Source: Aquimarina sp. TRL1
GTDB lineage: Bacteria; Bacteroidota; Bacteroidia; Flavobacteriales; Flavobacteriaceae
Length of the DNA stretch: 64,000 nucleotides
Direction of reading: 5' to 3'
NCBI RefSeq assembly: GCF_013365535.1
Contig: NZ_CP053590.1
Span: 5,012,501-5,076,500 of the forward strand
Shown here: positions 29,026-37,705 of the stretch, one piece after another
Position numbering within the stretch: the stretch's first letter is position 1
How the letters are laid out: each line of letters opens with the position of its first letter
Translations under genes and position numbers: made by a program
The notes under the pieces: model-generated
What the model saw: only the letters and a program-made list of their open reading frames with translations
What the model was told of the DNA's origin: nothing
Database searches by the model: none

Positions 29026-29742
29026 TTGTTCAACAGTAACAAAATAGAGTTGAAAACACTTTCTAATACATCGAATTTGATTGTTTTATATGAAGACAAT
29101 CATATTATAATTGTCAATAAACGTCCAGGAGACATTGTACAGGGTGACAAAACCGGAGATCAGCCACTTAGTGAGGTGGTCAAAGACTATATTGCTGAAA
29201 AATACAATAAACCTGGTGCAGTATACCTGGGGGTTGTTCACCGTTTGGACAGACCTACCAGTGGTATTGTTGTTTTTGCCCGAACCAGTAAAGCGTTAAC
29301 CCGATTAAACAAGGTATTTGCCAACAAGGAAATACAAAAAACCTATTGGGCTGTAGTACAACCAGCCCCTAAACAACCACAAGCAACACTTGTTCATTGG
29401 TTAAAGCGAAATACCAAACAGAACAAATCATATGCGCATCAAAACGAAGTTTCTGAAAGTAAAAAAGCAAGTTTGTCGTATCGTGTATTAAAAAAACTAC
29501 AGCGCTTTCAGTTACTGGAAATCGACCTGCATACAGGAAGGCATCATCAAATTCGTGCCCAGCTGTCAGCTATTGGTTGTCATATCAAAGGGGATTTAAA
29601 ATACGGGGCATCTCGAAGTAATAAAAATGGAAGCATTCACCTGCATGCCAGAAAATTACAATTTACACATCCTGTAAAAAAAGAAGCCATGACAATTATT
29701 GCCCCTCCTCCTTCTGATTCTGTATGGGATGATTGTCTCTAA
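29026..29742 (+). CDS. RluA-family pseudouridine synthase
   Basis: A 238-residue RNA-modifying enzyme that turns uridine into pseudouridine. The catalytic Asp is in the signature His-Arg-Leu-Asp-Arg-Pro-Thr-Ser-Gly, and the second conserved block Thr-Gly-Arg-His-His-Gln-Ile-Arg-Ala-Gln-Leu is present. It lacks an N-terminal S4 domain, so it resembles the short RluA/RluC-like forms; the target RNA cannot be told. No ATG is available. TTG at 29026 gives the listed start, and TTG at 29050 is equally good and would give a start closer to the usual family beginning. It follows panB by 28 bases. Confidence 0.9.
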   Translation: MFNSNKIELKTLSNTSNLIVLYEDNHIIIVNKRPGDIVQGDKTGDQPLSEVVKDYIAEKYNKPGAVYLGVVHRLDRPTSGIVVFARTSKALTRLNKVFANKEIQKTYWAVVQPAPKQPQATLVHWLKRNTKQNKSYAHQNEVSESKKASLSYRVLKKLQRFQLLEIDLHTGRHHQIRAQLSAIGCHIKGDLKYGASRSNKNGSIHLHARKLQFTHPVKKEAMTIIAPPPSDSVWDDCL

Positions 29743-30081
29743 AAAAATATAATTGTTATAAAAAACAATAGCTACTTTGGCAAGAAAAACGGAGTTTACT
29801 TCTTTTAGAAAAAAGAAAACATAACTGACGATAATCCAATACAAATTGTTTTTACAGTTAGAAACTGCTTTTCTTTGTAAACAACAAAGACCCCTCTTTC
29901 ATTGCTTAGTAAGAAATTCTAACACCAAATCACATTTCTTTAGCCGAATAGATTCGGGAACCTATGGGCAAACAAAAAAAGTATGCCTTGGTTATCTTGA
30001 CAACGAATATGGAAAAACATTCTTACATCACATAAATAACAATTCGACAAAACTAGATTTTTGGGATTTAACTAGCTAAAC

Positions 30082-30108
30082 AACTCATTAATAAACAGGT
30101 ATTTACAC
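30082..30108 (+). promoter_or_regulatory. Upstream element shared with the OAA-lectin gene
   Basis: AACTCATT (30082-30089), then AAACAGGTATTTACAC (30093-30108). The same two blocks occur at 43770-43777 and 43790-43805 before the lectin gene, the spacing differing by nine bases, about one helical turn. Both are followed by CTAAC within two bases. The 16-base block was not noticed elsewhere in the window. Confidence 0.55.
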
Positions 30109-30153
30109 GCTAACCTATTATAAATTAATCTTTTACATTACACTCTTCAAAAG

Positions 30154-30172
30154 ATAGTCATCTGATGACTAT
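30154..30172. promoter_or_regulatory. Perfect 19-base palindrome before the 127-residue gene
   Basis: ATAGTCATC, one central base, GATGACTAT. It lies 66 bases before the ATG at 30239 and about 45 bases after the shared element. There is no T-run, so an operator or a leader hairpin is more likely than a terminator. Confidence 0.5.
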
Positions 30173-30238
30173 TTATTGAACAGGCGAAATCCGAAAAGCC
30201 ATAAAAAAGAGTAGGAAGTACTTTTAAAACGTATTATT

Positions 30239-30622
30239 ATGGGATTTTATTCAAAACAACCTGTTAACCCCAAAAAAACAACTGCAACCTATCTATGGAC
30301 AGGTTTAAGAACTCCGGGAGTTTTCTTAGTTCATGTAGAGGGCGATGCACCAAACTATTCCTCTGGATTTGACCTCGTACGAGACCCACACTTTGTAGGA
30401 GGCTTAAAAGTTGAGTCAATGGGGTGGACTGGTCCCATCGGTGAGGGGACAACACCATATAGTGTCAATGGGTCTTTTTCCGGTGAATACCGATCACAAA
30501 TCGTCGTTTCTGGTTCTAATGGGGATTTCAGTATAGATGTCAAAGAAATTCCCCATGATCAAGTGGATGAATTCATGAAGTCCAATGCTGCTAAACAAGT
30601 AGAGGAATTAGCCGCAAAATAG
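30239..30622 (+). CDS. Orphan 127-residue cytosolic protein
   Basis: No signal peptide and no membrane segment. The sequence is rich in Gly, Ser and aromatic residues, with beta-type alternation: Tyr-Leu-Trp-Thr-Gly-Leu-Arg-Thr-Pro-Gly, then Gly-Trp-Thr-Gly-Pro-Ile-Gly-Glu-Gly and Gly-Ser-Phe-Ser-Gly-Glu-Tyr. A short helix closes it. I do not recognise the family. The Gly-Pro-Ile-Gly run also occurs in each repeat of the OAA lectin at 43866, but the rest does not align, so this may be chance. Its long leader shares an element with that lectin gene, suggesting common control. It has a strong terminator, which fits a well-expressed single gene. Confidence 0.75.
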   Translation: MGFYSKQPVNPKKTTATYLWTGLRTPGVFLVHVEGDAPNYSSGFDLVRDPHFVGGLKVESMGWTGPIGEGTTPYSVNGSFSGEYRSQIVVSGSNGDFSIDVKEIPHDQVDEFMKSNAAKQVEELAAK

Positions 30623-30646
30623 AGTACCTATAAAATCTTTGCAAAT

Positions 30647-30684
30647 GACTTCCTAATATTTAGTATATTAGGAAGTCGTTTTTT
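30647..30684 (+). terminator. Terminator of the 127-residue gene
   Basis: GACTTCCTAATAT (30647-30659) pairs perfectly with ATATTAGGAAGTC (30665-30677), loop of five, then GTTTTTT. The right arm can instead pair with CGACTTC at 30689-30695, giving a second, competing hairpin also followed by T. Confidence 0.85.
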
Positions 30685-30787
30685 AGGACGACTTCTTTTG
30701 AGGTTTTTGTTTTTATCGTTTTATTTCGAAACAGGTATAAAACACTTACTTGATACTTATAACCTATTTTATTTATATCATACTCTT

Positions 30788-31288
30788 ATGTCTAATACTC
30801 CGACCATTGCATTGCGCCCCCGATTCAAAGTAGCATTAAATTATACGAATAAGGATGCTTTACAACGTTTTGAAACGGCAAAAAAAGAACAAAAAGATGT
30901 TATTATAACAAGAGTAGATGATCATGTTTTTTTAAAAATACCTAAAAACCAACAGCATTTCTGGTCTCCTCAGCTTCATCTGGAAATCAATGAAAAAACA
31001 AGTAATAGTGCTATACTTTACGGCTTATTTGGTCCTAGTCCAACTGTCTGGACCTTATTTATGTTTTTACATTTTATCGTTGCCGCCATCTTTATAGCAT
31101 GCAGTATCTGGACTTATAGTAACTGGTCATTGGGTACAGACTATGGAATTCAGTTATTCTTGACTTTGTTCATGGTACTAGTGTGGTTTATCTTATACGC
31201 AGCCGGAAGAATTGGTAGAGCAACTGGTAAAAAAGAGATGTACTTTCTATATGATTTTATGAATCACACCCTTCAATTAAAAAAATAA
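30788..31288 (+). CDS. Conserved Flavobacteria membrane protein of unknown function
   Basis: I start it at the ATG at 30788; the frame is open upstream to 30698, but those residues fall in the terminator region of the previous gene. The 166 residues hold a soluble part with Thr-Arg-Val-Asp-Asp-His-Val-Phe and Gln-His-Phe-Trp-Ser-Pro-Gln-Leu-His-Leu-Glu (about 40-75), then two membrane helices (about 95-118 and 128-150). Proteins with this pattern are widespread in the group and have been labelled GTP-binding by old annotations, but no nucleotide-binding motif is visible. The function is unknown. Confidence 0.75.
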   Translation: MSNTPTIALRPRFKVALNYTNKDALQRFETAKKEQKDVIITRVDDHVFLKIPKNQQHFWSPQLHLEINEKTSNSAILYGLFGPSPTVWTLFMFLHFIVAAIFIACSIWTYSNWSLGTDYGIQLFLTLFMVLVWFILYAAGRIGRATGKKEMYFLYDFMNHTLQLKK

Positions 31289-32152
31289 CTATTTTTCTTT
31301 TACTGACCGTATACTTTCTATCACTACAGAACTCAGAATTAGCAACCCTCCAATAATGGTATAAAAACTCGGTATTTCATGAAGAAAAAAGATTCCTAAA
31401 ATAATTCCATATATTGGCTGGATACAACTCATAATACTAGCAGTTGTAACCGTAAATTTCCTAAAACTTCTCAGAAATAATGTATGTCCTACTGCTGTGG
31501 TTAACAATGCTAATGCTAACACTGCCGGCCATTGTCGTGTTATCCCGGAACTATCCATAATCCATATTAACGGCAGGGACAATACTCCTATAATCACAAC
31601 CTGATACCACATCAAAACTGAACCGTTATAATTACTTACTTTATTTTTCATTAAAATATTGCGCAAAGAATAACATATCGCAGAAAAAACTCCAAAACCA
31701 ACAGCCTGCGTATTTGTATTTTGAACATCAAAATCCGGTACTAAAAAATAGATTCCTATCAGCACCAATACCGCCAACAGTAATTGCACTTTCTGAAAGC
31801 TTGTTTTTAATAGTAAAGGTTCTAAAATCGTTGTTATTACAGGAAATGTAAATAAAGATAACATTCCTATGGCCACATTAGAAAGTTGCAGGGCATAAAA
31901 ATACGTAACCCAATGTACCCCCATTAGCACCCCGCTTAACAGCACTACTCCCCTGTCCTTATTAGCGATCGTAAAAGAGATGTTTCTCCATTTACAGAAA
32001 ACAAATAATAATACTGCTGCCAGAAGTGCTCTAAACCCAATAATAACAGGGACAGGCATATCAATATACCGCCCTAACGGACCGGAAGTGGCAATAAAAA
32101 GGATCGCTAAATTTAATTCTAGGAGGTTTTTGAAGTTTCTGTTATTTGACAA
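31289..32152 (-). CDS. DMT-superfamily (EamA) transporter
   Basis: 287 residues with about ten membrane helices in two EamA repeats, the first ending near residue 140 and the second beginning Gly-Phe-Gly-Val-Phe-Ser-Ala-Ile-Cys-Tyr-Ser. This family exports amino acids, metabolites or drugs; the substrate cannot be read from sequence. No ATG is available before the first helix, so the start is the TTG at 32152, two bases after the stop of the T9SS protein gene, suggesting translational coupling. It is convergent with the membrane protein at 30788. Confidence 0.85.
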   Translation of the reverse strand: MSNNRNFKNLLELNLAILFIATSGPLGRYIDMPVPVIIGFRALLAAVLLFVFCKWRNISFTIANKDRGVVLLSGVLMGVHWVTYFYALQLSNVAIGMLSLFTFPVITTILEPLLLKTSFQKVQLLLAVLVLIGIYFLVPDFDVQNTNTQAVGFGVFSAICYSLRNILMKNKVSNYNGSVLMWYQVVIIGVLSLPLIWIMDSSGITRQWPAVLALALLTTAVGHTLFLRSFRKFTVTTASIMSCIQPIYGIILGIFFLHEIPSFYTIIGGLLILSSVVIESIRSVKEK

Positions 32153-32154
32153 GG

Positions 32155-34323
32155 CTAACGTATTAATGAAAAATTAGAAGTAAATTCTTTAGTAATGTTA
32201 TTTTCGATATAGGTTACTTTAAACCAATAATCACTGGATGGCATTAATTTCCCATTGTACGTCCCATCCCAATTGCTACCAGTTCTGAGTTTTCTGATAA
32301 GTTTCCCATGTCTATCAAAAATGGAAGTATCTAATATAGAAATTCCTTGCTTTTCCGGAATAGCCCAGGAGTCATTCCACCCATCCCCATTAGGCGTAAA
32401 AAAAGAAGGATAATCTGCTGTTAAGGTAAGGTCAACACTAATTTCTCCACAAGAATACGTATCCCGTACTCGTATAATATGAGTTCCGTATTCTACAGCT
32501 GTAAATGTATTGGAGCTTTGCCATTCTCCTGTATTCAATTGGTATTCATACGTCCCATTTCCAGACACAGATACCGCTATCGTTGCACGATTGGAAAATG
32601 CTCCCGAAACTACATCGATTACTGCCTCTACAGGAGGATAAGAAGGTACTACTGTGGTCGTCCTTGAAAAAGAACACCCTGTCCCCGTATGTATTGCTTG
32701 TACCGTATATGTTCCGGCTGTCAATGGGAAATATTCTGATTGTATTGCTCCTGTAATTTCATTTGCAGGATCTACTGTCTCTCCCCTATACCACTGAAAA
32801 TTATATTCCGAAGCTACCAAACCTACAGCAATACGATCAACCGGAAGTAAATTAAGCCTTGTTCCTTCTTCATCCAAGCAGATGATATACTCATCTAACA
32901 TGGTTACTTGCGAGGTTACATCTAGGACAATTGTTTTTATTTCGAAAGAGGCAACTTCAAAACACGTTTGTGTATGATCTGCAATTCTTATCCAAATGGT
33001 TTGCTCTTCTGAAAGGTTTTCATAACTAGAGGGCGTATCAATCTCAACATTGGCAGTCTTAAACTCATTTGCATCCTCTTCTGACTCATGATATGTTATG
33101 ACATAATCACTCGCATTCTGAGTTCCCAAAATTCGCGAAGCATTCGCCGTTAAATCAAATAACTCTTTCCCATTTCCATCAATATCACATTCCATGATTT
33201 CCATAGGTGATTGTGCTATTAGCGGAGGAGTTACGAATTCTATTACGACATCATCCGTTGTCTGACATTCTCCCGACAATACTGCGTGAACATTATAAGT
33301 TCCTGGTTGCATTACTGATAATTGAGAACCTCCTGCTAATACGGTTGTCCCATCACCCGGTGCAACTGGTTGTCCGTTTTTAAACCAGCTATAACTTGCT
33401 CCTGCTCCAATATTTGCATCCAAGACAATAGGGGTACCTTCACAACCTGGGTTCCCATTTGCAACAGTTCTGTCTTCTCCTAAATCCCCTCCCAAGTTAA
33501 AACTCTCCGCTTTTAGAAATACAGCAGAGTCAAATGCTCCATCTGTATTTTCTGCAATGACTAGTTTAATCGTATATGTTTCTCCCGGAGTTACAAAACC
33601 AGAAGCTGTCAACACCTTGGTATATCCATTAAAATCTATAGGAGAACTCGAACCTGGAGTGACTGTTTTATTATAATAAGATGGGTTCTTAGGTGCACAT
33701 TCTCCATCAAGTGTGTACTCGCCATCTCCATTAAAATCTACTCCTTCATTAATTGTTGTTACTTTTACCGGTACCGGAGGGTCTGTATTGGGAACCACCG
33801 CTAAATTTTCGGAATTTCCAGATGAATCTGTAAGAATAAAAGCAAAAACATCAGAAAACTGACAAGGGAATCCCTGTGTATATTCTTCAGATGCAAATAA
33901 AAAATCAAAGCTTATAAAGTCAATTGTAGGTACAAAATCGAATTGAATATACGTCGCATTATGTAATCCAGAAGTACTGGTAATACTTGATAAATCCGAG
34001 TCTCCTCCCCAAGAAGTATCACTCCCTTCGCTTAACGCTTCCACTCCATTAGGTCCCTGGGCACTTTTTGCTCTTCCAGTACTAAGAATGATCCCTCTGT
34101 CTATTTCAAACCCTGAACCATTTTCTTCAAAATATCCAATTCCATTAATCCCAAAATCAGTTCCCGTAGAAGAAGAGAAATTACTCACTTTAGCACATGG
34201 ACTATTCACTAAAATGTCCTCTACTAATTCTTGTACGGTATACGACGTATCATCTACATTAATCTGCCCCTGTATTAGATTGTGTATTAACAAAAAGGAT
34301 ACGATATAAATTATTTTTTTCAT
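32155..34323 (-). CDS. T9SS type B exported protein with choice-of-anchor L domain
   Basis: A signal peptide ends near residue 19. A choice-of-anchor L domain fills about 30-280, with Gly-Ile-Ile-Leu-Ser-Thr-Gly and Phe-Leu-Phe-Ala-Ser-Glu-Glu-Tyr. Two or three immunoglobulin/PKD-like parts follow (Ser-Tyr-Ser-Trp-Phe-Lys-Asn-Gly and Phe-Gln-Trp-Tyr-Arg-Gly). The C-terminus is a type B sorting domain, Phe-Phe-Thr-Pro-Asn-Gly-Asp-Gly-Trp-Asn-Asp-Ser-Trp. The protein is therefore expected to leave the cell through type IX secretion, and such domain sets are typical of large surface adhesins or gliding-associated proteins. The DMT gene follows at once. Confidence 0.9.
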   Translation of the reverse strand: MKKIIYIVSFLLIHNLIQGQINVDDTSYTVQELVEDILVNSPCAKVSNFSSSTGTDFGINGIGYFEENGSGFEIDRGIILSTGRAKSAQGPNGVEALSEGSDTSWGGDSDLSSITSTSGLHNATYIQFDFVPTIDFISFDFLFASEEYTQGFPCQFSDVFAFILTDSSGNSENLAVVPNTDPPVPVKVTTINEGVDFNGDGEYTLDGECAPKNPSYYNKTVTPGSSSPIDFNGYTKVLTASGFVTPGETYTIKLVIAENTDGAFDSAVFLKAESFNLGGDLGEDRTVANGNPGCEGTPIVLDANIGAGASYSWFKNGQPVAPGDGTTVLAGGSQLSVMQPGTYNVHAVLSGECQTTDDVVIEFVTPPLIAQSPMEIMECDIDGNGKELFDLTANASRILGTQNASDYVITYHESEEDANEFKTANVEIDTPSSYENLSEEQTIWIRIADHTQTCFEVASFEIKTIVLDVTSQVTMLDEYIICLDEEGTRLNLLPVDRIAVGLVASEYNFQWYRGETVDPANEITGAIQSEYFPLTAGTYTVQAIHTGTGCSFSRTTTVVPSYPPVEAVIDVVSGAFSNRATIAVSVSGNGTYEYQLNTGEWQSSNTFTAVEYGTHIIRVRDTYSCGEISVDLTLTADYPSFFTPNGDGWNDSWAIPEKQGISILDTSIFDRHGKLIRKLRTGSNWDGTYNGKLMPSSDYWFKVTYIENNITKEFTSNFSLIR

Positions 34324-34632
34324 GTGTCATTTTATTAAAAAACTCACACAGCATTAAAGATAGGCTAATGAACTGTCTTTTTACTACACGGTTCCTGCCT
34401 TCTCTTCTTCCTATAACATACTCAACCCGAATTCCTTTACTGCTCCAAATATACTTTATTATAGATAATATCTACCACAATCTCTTTCTTTTAACTCAGC
34501 AATAAGAACCTAAAATTTTCTAAACTTAGCTAAAATATCAACGTTTCTTTACTAATTTAAAGATTCCCGTGTCCGCACGAAACCAACTTACTAAAAGCAA
34601 AAAAACAGACTATTATATAATGTTCATACTTC
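34324..34632. other. Intergenic region with no gene seen
   Basis: About 309 bases upstream of the T9SS type B gene and beyond the end of the 514-residue gene, all on the minus strand. I see no RNA, repeat or convincing hairpin. It should hold the promoter of the T9SS gene. Confidence 0.4.
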
Positions 34633-36177
34633 TTAACGAAGTAAACCTCTTGCCTTTTCTTTGATAATATCTGCTACAGGTCTCCCTTCTATATTACTCT
34701 CTAACCAAGAAAGGATGTCCAGATATAAGAAAGCTCTTTTTTCATAAGGGTGTTCTTCATATTGTTTTAATGTTTTATGAAGTTTTCTAAACTCATCCTT
34801 TATCTGATGAGGGAAAATATCTCCAAGATTCCTCAAAAACTTAATCATTTCTTTTTGCACCTCATATAAATCATCCATTTTTATCAAAAACTTATAAGTC
34901 TCCTTTAACTGACTTTCTAAGTGATAATCCATTCCTGCTTCGTAATGTGCCACTAAACTAAGTACCCTTGAAAAACACATTAAATCTTCTCGTACCTTCA
35001 ATGATTTATTATCTATAATTTTAGCCAGGTACAAAATACACTCTCTATGATCTCCCATCCCAAAATACAAACAAGCAATTTTATAATACAATACCATTAT
35101 ATGGTGATCATCTAATCGCTTTTTATACTCTTTAATCCCATTAAGGATTTCATTTACCAAATACTCTCCTTCATGAAATGTTCCTTCTAAAAAATGTACA
35201 TTCAACTTATTGTTATAGATAAACAAAAAGGATAATACTGCTATATTATCATTTTTAGGGAACTTATCAGCGTTGATTGTTTCTTCAAAACGCCCCAATG
35301 TCAGATTTAATTGTGTTTTATCTTTTATTAAATACAATGATTCTAATAAATAATGATTTCCCCTTAGAAAAAAAACCGGGTTAAGTATCATCATTTTGGG
35401 GTGTTTATAAAACAAATCCACCCATTTTTTAGAATATTTATAACAAGACAAGAAATCCTGAACTATAAAACTATACCATAAGTGAGCTTTATACAACCAC
35501 AATTTTTCTCTAAAACCTAAAGCGGTCCATTTATATTCCGGAAGCTTACTTTCGAAATACTCTGTTATCGCCTGATGTTCTTTATCGTTTTTTACATACC
35601 CCGTTTTTAGCATTAATCCATATAATTGTAATGATAGATTAGATAGCTTGCTGGTCAAAACATTTTTAACACTTAAGTCTTTTGCCTGAATTGTCAATTC
35701 ATCAGCTCGAGTACTAATACTGCGGGTAATATACTGAGTTTCTATAATCTTCTCCAGTTCAACAATCTCATACGCACTATTATTTTCTTCATTATCAATC
35801 GCCAGTGTCTTTGCCTTATCCAGAATTTTTAAGCTTTGCTTATACAATCCTTTGTGATATAAAATTGTAGCAAAATCCTGCTGCTCTCTTATTTGCGATC
35901 TAATATTCTGATGTAAAGGACTTAAACGCAAACTAATCAAAATTTGTTTGTATAAATGCGCTTTTAGATTTGATATCTGTAATTTGGTTACAATCCCTTT
36001 TTTAATGATCAAATCCTCATCCAATGTTTCACTTTTATCCAGATGGTTAAAAAGGGCTAAAAATTTAGAATCTGAATTCACTCCCAAACGCCCGACATAG
36101 ACTTTGAATTGACGTTTTTCTGATTTAGAAAGAGACTTTACTAAAACAAACAAAGGATCTTTTTGATCATTAGTCAT
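34633..36177 (-). CDS. Helical-repeat protein of unknown function (Bacteroidota)
   Basis: A 514-residue cytosolic protein, all-helical by eye, with TPR-like units such as Leu-Tyr-Lys-Gln-Ser-Leu-Lys-Ile-Leu-Asp-Lys-Ala. The start, with Leu-Ser-Lys-Ser-Glu-Lys-Arg-Gln-Phe-Lys, is a conserved opening in Flavobacteria homologues. No catalytic motif is seen. Proteins of this type probably act as scaffolds, but no partner is known to me. It is divergent from leuA across 210 bases. Confidence 0.75.
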   Translation of the reverse strand: MTNDQKDPLFVLVKSLSKSEKRQFKVYVGRLGVNSDSKFLALFNHLDKSETLDEDLIIKKGIVTKLQISNLKAHLYKQILISLRLSPLHQNIRSQIREQQDFATILYHKGLYKQSLKILDKAKTLAIDNEENNSAYEIVELEKIIETQYITRSISTRADELTIQAKDLSVKNVLTSKLSNLSLQLYGLMLKTGYVKNDKEHQAITEYFESKLPEYKWTALGFREKLWLYKAHLWYSFIVQDFLSCYKYSKKWVDLFYKHPKMMILNPVFFLRGNHYLLESLYLIKDKTQLNLTLGRFEETINADKFPKNDNIAVLSFLFIYNNKLNVHFLEGTFHEGEYLVNEILNGIKEYKKRLDDHHIMVLYYKIACLYFGMGDHRECILYLAKIIDNKSLKVREDLMCFSRVLSLVAHYEAGMDYHLESQLKETYKFLIKMDDLYEVQKEMIKFLRNLGDIFPHQIKDEFRKLHKTLKQYEEHPYEKRAFLYLDILSWLESNIEGRPVADIIKEKARGLLR

Positions 36178-36387
36178 TGTAAGAAATTAAATTATAAAAA
36201 ACTGATTATTAACTATTTATGCCTTATACCGTTTATATAAACATTGTAAACAGGTGAACAAAACATCTCTTTTTTGAATCCCCAAAATATAAATTCGTAA
36301 GAGATTTAAGAAACATCTGGGAGAAATATTTTTTTGAGATGTGTCCTGTAAATAACCATCTAATATTGATAATTTATTTGAATTCTT

Positions 36388-37560
36388 ATGAGTAGTAACA
36401 AAGTCCAAATTTTCGATACAACCCTTAGAGACGGAGAACAAGTTCCTGGTTGCAAATTAAACACGCAACAAAAACTAATCATAGCAGAACGTCTCGACAC
36501 CTTGGGAGTTGATGTTATTGAAGCAGGTTTTCCTGTTTCCAGTCCCGGAGACTTCGCTTCTGTAAGTGAAATCGCTAAAATTGTAAAAAATGCTACAGTT
36601 TGCGGACTGACAAGATCTGTAGAAAAAGATATCAAGGTAGCTGCAGAAGCACTCCAGTATGCTAAACGACCAAGAATACATACGGGAATAGGGACTTCTG
36701 ACTCTCATATCAAATACAAATTTAATACAACCCGAGAAAAAGTAATTGAACGTGGCGTTGCTGCTGTTAAATATGCCAAGTCATTTGTAGAAGATGTAGA
36801 GTTCTTCGCAGAAGATGCCGGGAGAACAGATAATGAATACCTAGCACGTGTTTGCGAAGCGATGATCAAAGCAGGAGCAACTGTATTGAATATTCCTGAT
36901 ACTACAGGGTATTGTCTTCCTGAAGAATACGGAGCAAAAATAAAGTACTTAAAAGAAAATGTAACCGGTATCGATAATGTAACGATCTCTTGTCACTGTC
37001 ACAATGACCTGGGGTTAGCAACCGCTAATTCTATTGCCGGTGTACTTAATGGAGCCAGACAAATTGAATGTACTATTAACGGAATCGGAGAACGTGCCGG
37101 GAATACCGCTTTGGAAGAAGTCGTAATGATTATGAGGCAACATCCGACATTAGCACTTAATACGAATATCAATCCGAAACTATTATTTGATACCAGTCGA
37201 ATGGTTTCTGAAGGTATGGGAATGGTTGTACAACCAAATAAAGCCATTGTAGGAGCTAATGCCTTTGCACACAGCTCAGGAATCCACCAAGATGGAGTGA
37301 TCAAAAATAGAGAAACCTATGAAATTATTGATCCTGAAGAAGTAGGAGTAACAGAATCTGCTATTGTACTTACTGCCAGAAGTGGTAGAGCTGCTCTAGC
37401 GTATAGAGCTAAAAAAGTAGGGTATGATTTAACAAAGCTTCAATTGGATGACGCTTACAAAGAATTCCTTTCTTTTGCTGATAGAAAAAAAGAAGTAAAG
37501 GATGAAGATATCCATGAAATAATGAGAATTAAAAGCATTGCTTCTGCCATTGTAGCATAA
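36388..37560 (+). CDS. leuA: 2-isopropylmalate synthase
   Basis: First step of the leucine branch: acetyl-CoA plus ketoisovalerate gives 2-isopropylmalate. The TIM-barrel start [10 protein letters not shown] and the metal-binding His-Cys-His-Asn-Asp-Leu-Gly are present. At 390 residues it lacks the C-terminal regulatory domain of long LeuA forms (about 500-550 residues), so leucine feedback through that domain is not expected. A citramalate- or homocitrate-type specificity is excluded mainly by context, since leuC, leuD and leuB follow. Hairpins in the 145-base gap before leuC may adjust expression. Confidence 0.95.
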   Translation: MSSNKVQIFDTTLRDGEQVPGCKLNTQQKLIIAERLDTLGVDVIEAGFPVSSPGDFASVSEIAKIVKNATVCGLTRSVEKDIKVAAEALQYAKRPRIHTGIGTSDSHIKYKFNTTREKVIERGVAAVKYAKSFVEDVEFFAEDAGRTDNEYLARVCEAMIKAGATVLNIPDTTGYCLPEEYGAKIKYLKENVTGIDNVTISCHCHNDLGLATANSIAGVLNGARQIECTINGIGERAGNTALEEVVMIMRQHPTLALNTNINPKLLFDTSRMVSEGMGMVVQPNKAIVGANAFAHSSGIHQDGVIKNRETYEIIDPEEVGVTESAIVLTARSGRAALAYRAKKVGYDLTKLQLDDAYKEFLSFADRKKEVKDEDIHEIMRIKSIASAIVA

Positions 37561-37574
37561 TACACATATTTAAT

Positions 37575-37605
37575 TTTCTCTCTCCTGAAAAACAGGAGAG
37601 AGAAA
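37575..37605 (+). other. Stable hairpin between leuA and leuC
   Basis: TTTCTCTCTCCTG, loop of five A, CAGGAGAGAGAAA: a perfect 13-bp stem without a following T-run on the plus strand. A T-run and a smaller hairpin (TTGAGG / CCTCAA, 37666-37681) follow before leuC. A processing or partial termination site inside the operon is likely. Confidence 0.6.
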
Positions 37606-37705
37606 TATATACGATAATCAAAAGCAAAAAGTAAAAGATACAACACTAGATTCGTGAAGTTTTTTTTGAGGATTCCCTCAACCCCTCTTTTCGAACGCTA
37701 AAAAA

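Larger units (their letters stand above)
29743..30238. other. Long intergenic region ahead of the 127-residue orphan
   Basis: Nearly 500 bases with no convincing gene. A 77-codon frame (29846-30079) opens only with TTG and shows no family features. The right-hand third holds the element shared with the OAA lectin gene (30082-30108) and a 19-base palindrome (30154-30172), so this looks like a long regulatory leader. Confidence 0.5.

Noticed and set aside
29846..30079. 77-codon frame between the pseudouridine synthase and the orphan gene
   Set aside because: It opens only with TTG, shows no signal, motif or family resemblance, and lies in a region that looks like a regulatory leader.
30698..30787. 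N-terminal extension of the membrane protein at 30788
   Set aside because: The extra 30 codons overlap the terminator hairpins of the preceding gene and look unlike a coding start; the ATG at 30788 fits better.
36178..36387. Leucine attenuator before leuA
   Set aside because: Short frames in this leader (for example ATG at 36218) hold no run of leucine codons, and the ACATCT/AGATGT pairing is too weak to support an attenuator.
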